From Basidiobolus meristosporus CBS 931.73 (taxonomy: Eukaryota > Basidiobolomycota > Basidiobolomycetes > Basidiobolales > Basidiobolaceae), in contig MCFE01000443.1 of the NCBI GenBank assembly GCA_002104905.1, positions 1 through 64,000 of the forward strand: a stretch of 64,000 nucleotides of DNA, in the 5' to 3' direction. The number at the start of each line of letters is the position of its first letter. The stretch's first letter is position 1. Shown here one piece after another: positions 35,873 through 50,475 of the stretch. The position numbers and the translations under genes are program-made. A model generated the notes under the pieces. The model saw only the letters and a list, made by a program, of their open reading frames with translations, searched no databases and was not told the DNA's origin.

Positions 35873-38214
35873 TTAGAAGTTCTGAAGCATCCCACTGACG
35901 CACTCCGGGCACAGACAGAACGGCAGCACGACTTCAGTGGGGGTGGCTGCCACCGAGTACCTTTTGGTCGGGGTGGTTTTGGGGATCAGGTAAAAGTCTC
36001 CATGCTCCTCCCCTTTTTGCAGCCTTCTACTCCTCAGTGCTCGCGACGATGGGCTTGGGGGACATGGCGTTTCGGGGACGGCTGCGGAGTCCAGTGAAGA
36101 GTCGTGGCATGTACTAGAGGGGGGCTCTGGGTAGCACATTCCTGCAGGCATAGATAAGCCTCGTTTGCGTCTCGCCTCCCCACGCTTCATGAAGTCGTTG
36201 CAAGGGCTGCTAGGCACTCGATCGTTATGATTTGCGTTTGGGGCGATTTTGCCCTCGTTTCTCATACGATCGGGGTGGTGGTTTCTCAGGAAGCTGAGTA
36301 GTGTTTCGGAGTTGCGTCGGCTCCTTCTCCTGATTCCTCTTTGGATGAATATGTCCGACGCTTCCCCAGCTACGGGGTTGCTGTCGAATACGGAGCCATC
36401 GTCGTTGGAGAGGTTGTGGCGCAACTGAAAGGGGATTGGCTTATCAGCCCAAGAAATCCATGAGTGCGCATTCCAGCCTAGGTTCAGGATAAGAGATTTA
36501 CCTCCTTCATCGGCTTTGATCCTTCGGCAGTGCTAGCCTGCCGAGAGATATGCTCATAGCTCGGGTGGACGGAACCATCTTGGCCGAGCTCTTCCTGGCT
36601 TGGGTATTCGTGTAATATGCTTGGGTTTCTGTACACTCCCTCCTGGGGCGATGCGTAAAGGCGACGTGCATGTTTTAGCGACTAGAGGAGGGTTGGTTAT
36701 GCTTGATCTGAATAATGCCAAACCACCGACTTATACTACCTCGATGGCTTTCAAACGCTGTCCGGTCAAGGAGACCCGTCGAGTGGAATCGGAGCCAATG
36801 ATTTCTTCGAATTCGTGATACTGGCCATAGGGTTAGAACAATCTGGACTCGACGAAGATCCATTCATCGTTACCTGTCTGTGGTGGCTGGACTCCGCGGA
36901 GCTAGTAGAGGAAGTCAAAATCGTCTCGTCTGAGCCAGAAACAGAGGGGGTGAACCGGAAATATTCCGCTTTCGGTGAGGCAGGGTTGGATTTATCCAGC
37001 AGTACCGGGGAATTCGGGAGGGTCGTGGCCAACCCGGATCTGGCACTTTCTCTCGGCCCGCGTTTGCTGAGAAATGGGATGGCGGTGAACAGTCTTACCC
37101 CCTTGAACTTCCCATTGGAGAAGGGTTTTTGTTCAGCCACCTCAATCCGACTGTGAATCATGCTGATCGGATCGGAGATTCCCGTCAGGCTCTCTATAAT
37201 GCAAGGCTTTAGTTGTTGGTTGGTGGTGAACGGCTCTGTGCGACAGGTACCCAGGAGGAAGGTGGGCTCCTGTTTCGAGAGGAGGCTGAGTCGATTTTTG
37301 TCCTTGCAGTTGAACCCTAAATTTTCCTGAGTTCCGGATCAGTACACGGCTGCGAATGGCCTGAACCCACACCCATCCCAATGCCCATACCTCCAGTTTC
37401 TTCCTCAATTCCATTTTGTCGAAGATCCCTTTGATCTGCTCGTCGAAACTAAATGCGTGTAGAACGTCCTCCAGGTCCACCGAGGATTTTAGGAGCTGCT
37501 TGGCCAGCACTCCGATGCTGTTTAGTAGATACTTGGCGAGGTTCTCCATCATGGTTGTGACGTAGAACGTGACGCTAACACTGAAGCTGGCCGCCCCGAG
37601 GGTGCTGCACAGCAATCTGAACGGCTTCCCACCGTTCTTGGCCCCCAGTGAGCTGCATTGGAGACAGTACGACCTCAGCTGCTCGTAGCGTCTCTGGACC
37701 CGGTTCGCGGAAAGCGTGCTGCATATATGGTCCACGCACGCGGGGTTGTTCCACAGCGCGGAGGTGTAGGAGATAGGCTTCTGGATCTTGCGAGCTTTGC
37801 GCGTCTGCTGGATGATCTCGATGGCCAGACAGGTGCTCGGTAACGCTTTGACCAGGGCGGCGTCCATATCCGCGACGCTGACCGTCCTGGTCGCCGGCAG
37901 GTAGGTCACCAGCGAGTAAAGAAACTCGTCCAAGAACCCGTTGATGGCGAACACCACCTCGTCCGATATCGGTCTGGACCCGATCTGGGTTAGTATGGCC
38001 CTGGCCGACTTCGGGGTCACGTATAGCTCATCTACGAAGAAGCGAAGGGTGGGGTTAGCGAACCGTGGGACGTCCCTCTGACGGGATGTTTCGGGACCAT
38101 ACCTTTCGAGGAGTACAAGAGCATGGGAATGGTGGGTGGTTTGACGCTGTGGGGTCGAAGTGAAGAGCAATCTCTGTCAAAAGAGACTCCCAACTTGACT
38201 AGTGTAATGGGCAT
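35873..38214 (-). CDS. Unrecognised 672-aa fungal protein with histone-fold-like helical domain
   Basis: Exons (plus coordinates): 38103-38214, 37391-38031, 36874-37326, 36740-36820, 36502-36681, 35873-36424. All six join in frame, with donors GTATGG, GTATGG, GTAACG, GTAGTA and GTAAAT; start MPITLVKLGVSF. Residues about 38-130 (DELYVTPKSARAILTQIGSR, then helices to DAALVKALPSTCLAIEIIQQ) look like a strand-free helix-loop-helix array of histone-fold type (long central helix around INGFLDEFLYSLVTYLP). The rest is Ser/Pro-rich, with a basic patch (RRRSRRNSETLLSFLRN). I recognise this as the kind of conserved fungal protein with no assigned role; I cannot name it. Confidence 0.55.
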
Positions 38215-38616
38215 CCATGGGGGGATGTCGAATGCTTTTAAATCCCCCAGCCCCTAAACCGTGTCTCGGGGATGAAATGAATCGAGTTCATCGAGGGTGG
38301 TGACCAGCAGTGCTGAAAGGGCCGATCCCAGTATTGGATTCATGAATTAGAGTTGGCATGACATCTGGTGTTCAGCATGGTCACTGTCACATGATCCGTG
38401 TTTATTTCAAAAAACCCGTTGGTTTATGTCATAAGATATTATAGGCGTAGAGTTGCACGTATGTGGTGATATGCACGAATGGATAAACATGAATAAAAGA
38501 ATCGCGGTTTCTGTGGCGGTGGGATTTGAAGAGGAACGTCCAACAATATTACATACAATATTCTATAAAGCCACTTGTGGGTGAGCCTTTGTATTGATCT
38601 ATTTTCTTGAATATCT
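38215..38616. other. Intergenic, NOC2 3' end to the unknown gene's promoter
   Basis: About 400 bp; AATAAA-type signals near 38491 and 38550 on either strand; no gene. Confidence 0.4.
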
Positions 38617-41007
38617 CTATTTAGCCTGGAAACATCGTATTAGTACCCCGCGAGACATCCAAACACGAATTGATCACATCGACTTACCGAATCGAGTAGT
38701 TGCTGTCTCTGTTCCTTGAGTCTCATGAAGGTTTTGTGATAAGCTCCTAGTGGAGAGCTCTCAATCTCGGTGGTTTGAAGGAAGGTTTTCTATGGGAATG
38801 GAGTTAGTGACACCGATAACTTGCCTGGCCTGAGCACTCATTCACTTACCACTTTGCTCAAATCGTGAGGGCTGAAATCGATGGCATTACGTTTGCCCTC
38901 AACGAACTTCACATTCTGTTCGATCTTCTCTATTAACTGCTGAGTTTGCTTGACGAATTTCACATTCTTGGATCTCTTGATGTATCTCTTCAATTGCACA
39001 ATACCGGGGAGAACCAACTCGGGGAAGGCGATTGATAGAGCGTGTGAGCAATAATAGCTCATAATAAGCTCACCCAACTCTTCAAGGACGCCATCTTGAT
39101 AGACTCTAGTGTGCTCATATGCTTTAGGCACCTTAAGATGGAGCTTGAAGTCGAGTGCTTTGAGGGTAGAAGGTGCAGGCTTCTTCTTCATTTCCGAACT
39201 CTCAAGCACCTCAAACAGGTGAGGTGCCAAAGGAATGAATGTTCCCGTCTTGCGGCCAAGTTGAATGAGTGCGCGGATAACGTGGAAACGAAGAGGGAAG
39301 TACTTGTGTGTGGGAATCAACCGAATGGTACCAATTGCTACCTGAACAAGAGGATAGATCAAAGGCTGCAGAGGGCTTTCACCAACCTCAGCAACGCGGT
39401 CAAGATCGCAATATGTACCAAGGACATCGGCCCAGAAAGCGAGGCAGTGCACGAACTGCCAGTTGTATACTGCTTTGTAGGACTCCTTGCTCTTCAAAGT
39501 CATGGAATTTCTCAAGTGGATGGCCAACTGGCGGATGTAGGTAAAGGCATGCTGGTAGGAAGCGTTCAAATCGATACCGTAAACCTCAACACCACAGCTG
39601 CGCATAAGCTGGATCATAGGAAGAGTGTAGATAGTGGTCGATTGGCAGTTGCGAACAAACGTAAGGTATGTTCCCTTCAAGCACATCTCCAGATATGGTG
39701 ATGGGCAAGTGGTGGCGAGCTTGCGAATAGCAAGGAAGGAAACGATTCTGATGCTCTCTTCGGCAGAGCCCCATTGATGAAGCAACGCCTTCAGGTAGTT
39801 CTTAGCTAGCTTAGGGAAGCAAGCAAAGTACAAAAGAGCCTTTTCGGACTCTTGGATCAAGAATTGAACCATGGTTTTCTCAGTCAACTGCTTAAGAATC
39901 ATAAGCACAGTGTTGAGGTATGACTTAACGAGAGGCTGAAGTTGCTTCCACTTCTTGTAGGTTGAGGGTAATGGCTTGCGCTTGCCCTCCGGAACCTCCT
40001 TAACGGACAAGTGATGATCAAAGATTTCTACGGAATGCTTCAGAGCTACAATGACAAGCTTGTTGAACACAACATCACTTTGAACCTTGTAGGCAAACAC
40101 CTTGTCTTCATCCTGACTGCTGGCAGCAGCACGGAATGCAACCAAGACTTTTTTCAACGAGCGGATGGATTTTTGCTCAACGATGATTTTCTCCCAGTTG
40201 GAGACCATCTCCTTTGTAACAACAATGCCATCTGAATCATCAACTTCCATGGCATCATCCTCATCGCTTCCAGCCTCGTCTTGTTCGCCGGCCTCCTCTT
40301 CCTCTTCCTCATCGTCGTCTTCACTAGCCTCAATTTCGTCGTCGGAGATTTCATCCTCGTCAGAATAATCGAAGTTCAACAGCTCCTTATCATTTTCGGC
40401 CAAAAACTTATAGAATTCTGGATCCTTCTCGCGCAACGATTCGAGCTCTTGCTTATGCTTGGAAGCGTCTTTTCCAACTTTCTTAAGACCGTCTTTACCC
40501 TTCTTGACGGGCTCCTCCTGCTCGGAGTCAACTTCTTCATCTCCAACAGCATCAAGCTCATCGAAGTCACTCTGTAATAGTCAAGAACTTTAACCTCAAA
40601 CTCGACCACTACACAATAACGAGGCGATGAATACTTACTGCACTTTCATTCTCAGCCTCCTCAAAACCTCCGTTCAAGAAGTCATCGACACTCATATCCT
40701 TATAGCTAATAGAATAATTTAGTATGTGGGTGTGGAATTTTCGAGCCGAGAGTGGATTCTACCGTTCGTCAAACTCTTCTTCCTCTTCCTTTGGAGTGGC
40801 TATCAGGAATAGATTAGATCAGGAGGTTCCAATAAATTGGTTCATCAAGATGAATAATATACCGGCAGCATTTTTGGTGCGTTCTTGCTTACGAGCCTCG
40901 CGTTTATCGATTTTAGCCTTGACCTTCTGGGCAGCCTTACGCTTTTGAATGGCGCCCTTCAAGTGATTCTTATTGAATTTTTTGGTAGCTTTCTTTACTT
41001 TGGCCAT
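38617..41007 (-). CDS. NOC2: Nucleolar complex protein NOC2
   Basis: Ribosome-biogenesis factor that pairs with Noc1/Noc3 to move pre-60S particles from nucleolus to nucleoplasm. Exons (plus coordinates): 40863-41007, 40763-40799, 40639-40705, 38850-40571, 38688-38789, 38617-38625; 693 aa. Seen: basic start MAKVKKATKKFNKNHLKGAI; MSVDDFLNGGFEE (Noc2 start motif); acidic tract; then the Noc2 core: SLREKDPEFYKFLAENDKEL, VKSYLNTVLMILKQLT, FLAIRKLATTCP, LRNSMTLKSKESYKAVYNWQ, LIPTHKYFPLRFHVIRALI, FIPLAPHLFEVLES, LIMSYYCSHALSIAFPELVL. The last exon is taken as AK-stop because CAG at its border is the first AG after the TACTAAT branch site; an alternative acceptor 9 nt further would give RYSRK. Confidence 0.93.
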
Positions 41008-41271
41008 TATGAAAAAATATCCACCGGTAAGGAGGGAGAATGAAGCAATCTCTAAGCAATCAATGTTGGTAATATTCTTTGAATCTCTTTTTTTTTCCAA
41101 GACTTGTTTTTTCTTTTTTTTTTCTGGATACCACCTAGTTGAAATTTCTTGTTCTCGTTTAAATTTATCCAATTTCTGGATCAACTTGTGGCTCAAAAAA
41201 GCCGTGACTGGACTTCACTGCGTGTGCTGTCTATCTTTCGTTCACAGGTAACCGAGCTTCTTCTCTTACTG

Positions 41272-42928
41272 ATGAACCAATTCATATTGTCCCGTGAGCT
41301 TGGGTTGGATTCGCCGCAGGTGTTGCGCACGTTCCATCTCTTGAAACAGGTTCATTCAATCGAGTTAAGCCATAACATCGAGGTCAATAAAAAGCATTTT
41401 GGGACGGTGAACTGTTTAGACATAGAGACTGTAGAAGGACGATAGTAAAGTGTTTATCCCTATATATCGAAGCGACCTTTTAAACGCGAAGACTCAAAGA
41501 TTGTTCGCGACGTCTATTGATAGTTTGCTTTCGGGTGGGACTGATCGTGCCATATATATCTATGATTTGGAAACTCCCCCGAATGCCCATGGAAAAATAA
41601 AGATCAGCAGCATTGCCAATATACCAAGGTATTTACTTCAGTGTTCTTCCTACTTGAGAACCCACGTCTGATAGTTTTTGCAAGACAAGCTAGCCACGGG
41701 TATGGAATCAGTGGGATCAGATGGTATCCTTTTGATACCGGGATATTCACCACTTCCTCATTTGACAAAACAGTTAAGGTGTGGGACACGAACTCACTGA
41801 CGGTATGCGCGTGTTTACTGTGCGGCTCTTAACCATCGTTGCCAGATATCAGAATAACCGTTTCTTATTTAGGAGGTTTGTGGTTTTGAGTTAAATGGAA
41901 AGGTTTATTCACACGATATGTCTTCTATTGGCAGCCATTGTCTTATTGCTGGTAATCTTGGTAGACTCTAAAGTCAGTACATGCTAGCATATATTAACGG
42001 TTAGTCCTTCAGCTGCGGCGTCGGAACCATTCATACGACTATGTGACCTCCGCTCGGGTGCATTTACGCATTCCTTGACGGGGCACAAGGGATCTGTAAT
42101 CACCGCCCGGTGGTCTCCTCGAGACGAATATTTACTGGCCTCTGGTGGCGCAGATCACACCATTAGAATATGGGACATACGTAAAGCCAGAGCATGCTTG
42201 ATGCAGCTGGATCAGCACAACGCCGGTAGGGGCTAACCTTTCCTTAAGTCCGTTGTCCCCTAAGTGACATTGCTCCTCAGGAAAAGATCCATTATCCGGA
42301 ACGAATGTGGCCCACAGTGGGCTAGTGAATGGGCTAACATTCACGCAGGATGGTATGTACTTACTGAGTACGGGTCATGATGAAAAGATGCGACTCTGGA
42401 ATATGAGCACTGGCGAAAACTCTCTGGTACGGAATGCACTATCAGTAATACTTAACTGCAGGTTATTGAAAGGTAGCTTGAACGTAGACCAACTATGGAC
42501 CTCGGATCAGAAACAAGTCGCGAAGCTGTGTGTTGCCCATGATCGTTCCGAGCGACACTTGCTGGCCACCGGTGGTGTTCCACCCCTCAGACGATCATCG
42601 GATATTCATGTTCAATTTGTTCGACGGAGACCTGATCAAAGAGATGACCGGTCATTATGGCCGGGTGGCTTGTGCGGCATGGAGGATGAACTCTGAGGTG
42701 TGTTTGATAGGACTTCGAGTGTATGTTACCAAACTAAACAGTCGTAGGAGTTTTACAGCGGTGGCTCAGACCATGAGATTCTCGCCTGGAGCCCGTTCAC
42801 AAGCGAGGTGGTTGAGACAAAGCGAAGTGTATGTATCCAAATCCATCTTTCCTATTGCCTGACTAACGTAAAACGTCGCGAAACAGAAAGAAGTTGACAC
42901 ATGGAGTGATGATGACGATACTGAGTAA
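41272..42928 (+). CDS. ERCC8: WD40 protein ERCC8/CSA-like (DNA repair ubiquitin-ligase receptor)
   Basis: CSA (yeast Rad28) is the substrate receptor of the CUL4-DDB1 ligase in transcription-coupled nucleotide excision repair. Nine exons: 41272-41444, 41524-41628, 41685-41802, 41873-41951, 42013-42225, 42281-42426, 42488-42697, 42748-42807, 42887-42928; 381 aa (human 396). Segments: [105 protein letters not shown] then [22 protein letters not shown]; end [10 protein letters not shown] (human DAWSSSDEE). Two junctions are less sure: the acceptor at 41683-41684 (a later AG also keeps frame) and the weak GTGGTT donor at 42808. Shares a 264-bp divergent promoter with NOC2. Confidence 0.88.
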
Positions 42929-43403
42929 AAGGGATTTGGCAATGATTGCTTCACTCCTGCCCAAGTCGTTATGACCTCATCCACCCATAAGTGGTTCGGG
43001 CTATTAACCTAGATCACAAAATAGTCCGCCTGTCAAGTGATTAGTCACCTTTTTCATATTCGAGCAATATTCGAGCGATATTCTCAACGATTCGAGAAGG
43101 GCGGCGCAATAAACCACATGTGACTTTGCAATGAATGCTCTCATAATGACCTTTTTCTGGAATCATCATCTGTGAATCACCGAGCGTAGAACTCAGCGGG
43201 TGAATATGAGGCCGACTGTGTAGACCATCTTTGCCTATTCGGGATATTCGAGCCCTTGCGAAGAAAAAGGTATAAGAGTCGGGCTGGTCATGTTCCCCGC
43301 TACTTGATGTTTTTCTACCACCTTGTCTATCTACCCTGCACTGTGCACGAAGTGTTTTCGGAGTTTCCATAAGGATCTAGCGCTCGCTGTAATATTGGTC
43401 ATC
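42929..43403. other. Intergenic, ERCC8 3' flank
   Basis: 475 bp. A minus-strand ORF (43041-43370) has no recognisable content and I do not call it a gene. Confidence 0.4.
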
Positions 43404-43754
43404 ATGTCCAAATCGATCATCGAACTATCCACTGCACCAAACACTCCTCCTACCGGGCTCCATCATATCTTCGCGCTACTTTACTTCCTTTACTATTGTG
43501 TCATATGTTGCATCATATGGTACACAACCATACATACAGTTGACTTGGGATCAACGCAGCTTCAGGCCTATCCTAGAGTCTGTCAATTGCGAAGCGGTAC
43601 AAGGACCAGAAGCTACGCCAACCTTGAGTCATGTTTAGCCAGTAGACCAAGTAAGCGCTTGCGCTCTTCAAAGATTGTACGTTTCAGCAGATTCCAAAGG
43701 GTTTTTGACACCTACTCACCTGAGGAGTATGATCGGAGCCCTGCTATTTGCTAA
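43404..43754 (+). CDS. Small putative membrane protein with RVxF-like tail
   Basis: 116 aa from ATG 43404 (MSKSIIELSTAPNTPPTGLH). A hydrophobic stretch (HIFALLYFLYYCVICCIIWY) is followed by a basic linker and a C-terminal block KIVRFSRFQRVFDTYSPEEY ending DRSPAIC. KIVRF fits the PP1-docking RVxF pattern, and TYSPEEYDRS looks like a conserved short motif. Part of the hydrophobic stretch could be an unspliced intron ending at the CAACGCAG just before LQAYPRV. No function assigned; existence of the gene is moderately supported by the motif-like tail. Confidence 0.45.
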   Translation: MSKSIIELSTAPNTPPTGLHHIFALLYFLYYCVICCIIWYTTIHTVDLGSTQLQAYPRVCQLRSGTRTRSYANLESCLASRPSKRLRSSKIVRFSRFQRVFDTYSPEEYDRSPAIC

Positions 43755-44185
43755 ATGACTGTCATGCTCTGTATATACATACATCATTCCCTGTATATAA
43801 GCCAATAAAACCGACGATTATCACAATCATGATCATTGCCCAGCTGGTGAAACACGGATGGCAAGAGATGATGTCTAACCCTACGGTGTAACCGGCAAAC
43901 CGGCACAGATAAAGCTGTTTCGAAGCAGGTTGACATTTGGGGCTGGTGGGAACAAACCAGTCTAGCATCAGGCATGGTTAATATAATGACAGATCTTGAC
44001 ACAACCCTCCAGCAACGAAACAGCTAGTAGGTGTATATATGTATGTATGTATGTATATATATGTTGATGTTTATTTAACAACCGAAGGTATTGATGTAGC
44101 TCGAGTGGAATGGAAAGGTATAGACGAAATAAACAAAGGTAGAAATGCCATTAGGGATGAACTAGTAAGTGACGACCAAGAAAGA
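43755..44185. repeat. Intergenic with TATG/TA microsatellite
   Basis: Gap between convergent genes. At about 44031-44063 there is a (TATG)n/(TA)n run. No gene seen. Confidence 0.5.
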
Positions 44186-45533
44186 CTACGATGACTCGCA
44201 GCTGTTAGGTTGCTCGGAGTCCAGAAATGCACCGCATGCTCTGCAAATTCAACCACTTAGTTTCATCCACTCTTACCCGAGGAGATTGGAAAAATGTACA
44301 TACCCAAAGAACCCTTCATGCTGCAAGAAGAGCGCCTTCATTTCCCCACCCGACCAAAAGTGGATAGCTTTCGACAGGTATTTCATAGCAATCTTGTTCG
44401 TTCTCAAGAAGTTCCCGGCGAAGTAGATGTTCTTCAAACCTTGAAGCCGTGCGTTAAGGTAGGCGATTTGTCCCACATTGTTGGTCACCATGTATAGCAG
44501 GGCTTTGCAAACATCCGCCTCCTTTACGTTTTCTTTGTACGAGTCGCCCATGACCAACTTCCCGAAGAAGCTGGCAGTCATGTTGGCATCCAGACCTAGA
44601 GATTCATACGATCCTCCATAAATATCCCTAAGCAGCGATATGCATTGATCAGTAACAATCGGGCAATAACCATCAATTACCTCAACCTACCCCACTGTCA
44701 TATTACACGAATTGTCGTCACCCTTGACGGCTTCTTCGAGAGTGGCGCTGAAATCCTTGGCCTGTGTCAGCAATCTGCACAAGCCATAGTACGTTCCACC
44801 GCCAATACCACTTCCAGAGACTCTCTCAAAATCGTCCCAGTTTGACACCTTTAGGATCGACACGCCAGTTCCTACGTTGACCAACAAGTATGGAAACATG
44901 TCCTCACGCACATCGCATATAGCCTTCTCCTCGTCCTTATCGTCTTCTGGGTTTGCGAAGTAGTACACCTCGTCTGGAACATTCTTTAGTAAGAAATTGA
45001 GGCCATGAATCAAGCAGTGCATCTCATCCTTCTTCTTGATTATACACCCGAGCTCCTCCTTCACCAGCTCAGCAAACTTGAAGGCCCCGCCACCTGTAAC
45101 CGAGATGTTCTTAACTCCTGAGAGTATATTTTGTGCCTTGATCAGCTTAATGGCTTGACGCATCCGGTTGGTTTCGAAGAGGATGAAATGAAGCTTGGCT
45201 TTGGGGAGTGATACGGTGAGCTTCTCGTCTCTTTGTCCCGTCGACCCGTATGTGGTGGAGGAGAGAACGAAGTCGCGAACTTTAGAGATGGCAGGATCGT
45301 TCTCCGGCTCGTAGAACATAACTGAGGGGAAAAGTCGAGCTTAGTGAATTGTCAGAAATGCGCACACAACCAGATATCAGCAGCTTACTTTTGGCCAAGG
45401 TTCCGCCAACGTCGGCACCTAAAAGAAGAAAGATGGGGAACGAGTCGGTTAGTGCGATTTCACACGTGTCGCCGAACAACAAACACTCACCAAAGTAACC
45501 GTGCTTCTTGATATCAAAGTGGGAAACGGTCAT
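44186..45533 (-). CDS. CAB1: Pantothenate kinase (eukaryotic PanK type II)
   Basis: ATP-dependent phosphorylation of pantothenate, first and rate-limiting step of coenzyme A synthesis. Exons (plus coordinates): 45491-45533, 45389-45418, 44691-45321, 44304-44627, 44186-44240; 360 aa. Seen: KHGYFGADVGGTLAK (ATP-binding start), VTGGGAFKFAELVKEELG, LINGLNFLL-like segment (CLIHGLNFLLKNVPDEVYYF), PYLLVNVGTGVSILKV, FERVSGSGIGGGTYYGLCRL, LTVGDIYGG-like NMTVGDIYGG, MTASFFGKLV, NNVGQIAYLNA, IYFAGNFLRTN, HEGFFGACGAFL. Exon 2 is 30 nt. The catalytic Glu/Arg region of PanKs (E before RVSGSG) is present. Feedback control by acyl-CoA is known in the family but is not visible here. Confidence 0.94.
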
Positions 45534-46574
45534 CGCACAGAAACGGAATCGAAGGTAGAATAGTTTAGGTGAGTGTGGTGGGGAAGTTATTTACTCGGCT
45601 GGTAAATGTGAACACCGAAGTTGCCCAAAGCAATTCTTGTAGAAGTCCGCAGTTCAAGGCAAACCATGAAATCGAGCGCATCCATTTGGCATTTATTATT
45701 CAACAAATGGATACCCCAGATCCATCGATCTGATCTCCCTGGGTGGAAGTAGGGTGGACCAACGAATGCCGTTGGCACATATATCTTGACTAATCTTGAA
45801 TTACACTCACACACACTCAGTTGTTCCGAGATGACAGATCAAATCTGGAGAGGGAAATTCGTTCCCTAAGCAAATGCATGTAAAATGAAGCTCTGACCCC
45901 GAAACTTTTTTGAAACCATTCGGCATCCCGATCTATTGGCCACAGGCTTGCCCTATTGGAAGTGCGCATAGTGCCACAACCAAGCATTTAATCTACCCAT
46001 TCTCTTATCGACTTATCCATAACTCTAATTTCAACCTTGAGCCGTCGGTTCTTACCATACTTTCATGCCCTCTTGATAAGCAAGCAAAAATTGGTACACT
46101 TTCGTCGCATTGATTGGACTCACACGCTGGTCTAGAAGCCTGCCCACTTGGTTTGAAGAAATTGGGTCAATCTTCAAGCGCTTGGCTCAATCAGAAGTGC
46201 GCATGCCCATCACACGATAGAGATTGATTGGATGTCCTTGCAAGCTCGCTCAACAAGGAAACATGGAACCAATGTACAGGGATTATACTCATCGGTCAAC
46301 ACAAACGAGATCATGTGGCTGCTTAATTTAAGCAATCTCACGAGGGAACCGTGTGTACGGTGGAGAAATGCCGGAATTGGTCAGGATTTCGATATTCTAC
46401 TGGACATAGTTGACGATCAAAAAAATGTTCATTTATTTCGCGAAAAAAACATCTTTTAGAAAAATAAACAGGAGATAAAGGTGAACATAAAGTATGGCTA
46501 CTTTATATGGAGGGGCAGAGGACTAGGTGACAATGGATGGTTTACGACGGAAGAGGGCGAGTCTACATGGCAAT
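45534..46574. other. Intergenic, PAB1 3' flank to PanK promoter
   Basis: About 1 kb; ORFs here are short and unrecognised. Contains the PAB1 3' UTR at its right end. No RNA gene identified. Confidence 0.45.
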
Positions 46575-49317
<2,743 letters not shown>

Positions 49318-50475
49318 TCAGCGTTTGTATCCCCGCTCGAAGGAGAGGCTTCCATATGATTTAAGGTGGGTTTGATTGGCGAAGGTTACCCCAAGCGTTT
49401 GGAAAGCGCTGGGTGTCCAGGCTAACTGGCGCAGTTGCTGGGCGCTTGAGAACTGCGATAATCTTGAGGCGAGAGACTGGGAGTGGGGTTTCTCGTGAAC
49501 TAGCAGCGAGCTCAACAATGCAGGAATATGGTTCTGGTTGTACACCACCGCTTCCGTACAGCAGCCATTCGGAAGCTCCGAAGCACCTGTGCTGACCGGG
49601 AATATATTTTGTCGTCCAATGCTCCAGGGGATTAAGCATATCAGCAGAACTAGGCTGATGGTGAGGAAAGTATGGTAGTCCACGTATTCCGGCAGGAAGG
49701 AGTTCAGTAGCCACCTGAACAATAATACTGAGGCTGCGATGTACATCAAAACCCAAAGCGAGTCACGTAGATGAAACCCTAATAGCTCTTCCGAGTAAAA
49801 CATTCTCATATACAGCCAGTCGTCACGATAGTTCACACTTGCCAATGCCAACTCCAGTTGACGAAACCAATCGCGCGTGGCCACCACATCACGTAGTATA
49901 AGCGTGTACATCGGACGCTTCGCATCACAGTACTGGAGAATATGCGCATACTCAAATATCTCCTTGGTGTTTCGGTTGTATTCTAGCCCATTCACAGGCT
50001 CCGCCCAGTTTTCCAGGCGCACTATTTTTTGGTAGCCTTGCTCTGGGTACACCAGCACTGAATTAACTAGATGAGAATATCCCTTTGTGGCCTCAAGGTG
50101 TGCGTTAGACTCGGTTTTGGGTAAGAACAGAGTGACGTGTATGCGGGACCTGTCTTCGGCATTGAAGGTGTCGAATAGGGAGCCAACGGTTATTTCAGTG
50201 GATTTGAGGAAATCCTGAGAATGGTTGGAAGGAAGTATCCCGATGCATACATCCAGCCCGTGTGGGTTTGTCTCAAATACCGGCGGAGTGTTCCGCGGCG
50301 GAAGATTCTGAATATATTGTTCAGCCTCCTGAACCCGTCTGGGGCCTCTGGACCAGTTCAGTTGCTTGGGCCCAAAGCTAGAGAAAGAGACATCTGCGTA
50401 CAGGTAGCTAACGGCCAAGAAAGAAAATAGATAGAGAAAAACCAGAGGAAATACAAGTAGAAGCACACTCTTCAT
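49318..50475 (-). CDS. PGAP4/TMEM246-like Golgi glycosyltransferase
   Basis: PGAP4 adds the GalNAc side chain to GPI anchors in the Golgi. 385 aa, single exon, start MKSVLLLVFPLVFLYLFSF. Three hydrophobic segments: N-terminal (residues 3-27), and a tandem pair at about 250-270 (LWVLMYIAASVLLFRWLLNS) and 280-300 (FLTISLVLLICLIPWSIG). This matches the unusual PGAP4 topology, in which two adjacent membrane segments interrupt a GT-A-like domain. Conserved parts: LDVCIGILPSN, NWAEPVNGLEYNRNTKEIFE, MYTLILRDVVATRDWF, then after the membrane pair NGCCTEAVVYNQNHIPALL. No classical DxD is obvious, as is common in this family. Family-level assignment; the sugar transferred by fungal members is unknown to me. 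Confidence 0.75.
   Translation of the reverse strand: MKSVLLLVFPLVFLYLFSFLAVSYLYADVSFSSFGPKQLNWSRGPRRVQEAEQYIQNLPPRNTPPVFETNPHGLDVCIGILPSNHSQDFLKSTEITVGSLFDTFNAEDRSRIHVTLFLPKTESNAHLEATKGYSHLVNSVLVYPEQGYQKIVRLENWAEPVNGLEYNRNTKEIFEYAHILQYCDAKRPMYTLILRDVVATRDWFRQLELALASVNYRDDWLYMRMFYSEELLGFHLRDSLWVLMYIAASVLLFRWLLNSFLPEYVDYHTFLTISLVLLICLIPWSIGRQNIFPVSTGASELPNGCCTEAVVYNQNHIPALLSSLLVHEKPHSQSLASRLSQFSSAQQLRQLAWTPSAFQTLGVTFANQTHLKSYGSLSFERGYKR

Noticed and set aside
38599-38616. Alternative last exon of NOC2 (RYSRK)
   Set aside because: The upstream CAG is the first AG after the TACTAAT branch site and gives AK-stop; the alternative is less likely though not excluded.
41720-41730. GTATCCTTTT in the CSA-like gene, matching a U12 donor
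   Set aside because: It encodes the conserved WYPFDTG segment of the protein; no intron here.
42427-42461. 35-nt GTACGG...CTGCAG intron in the CSA-like gene
   Set aside because: Too short to splice, and extending to the TAG at 42487 (61 nt) recovers the conserved NYGP segment in frame.
43041-43370. 109-codon minus-strand ORF between the CSA-like gene and the small membrane protein
   Set aside because: No domain, no start context and overlaps the neighbour's promoter; looks like a random ORF.
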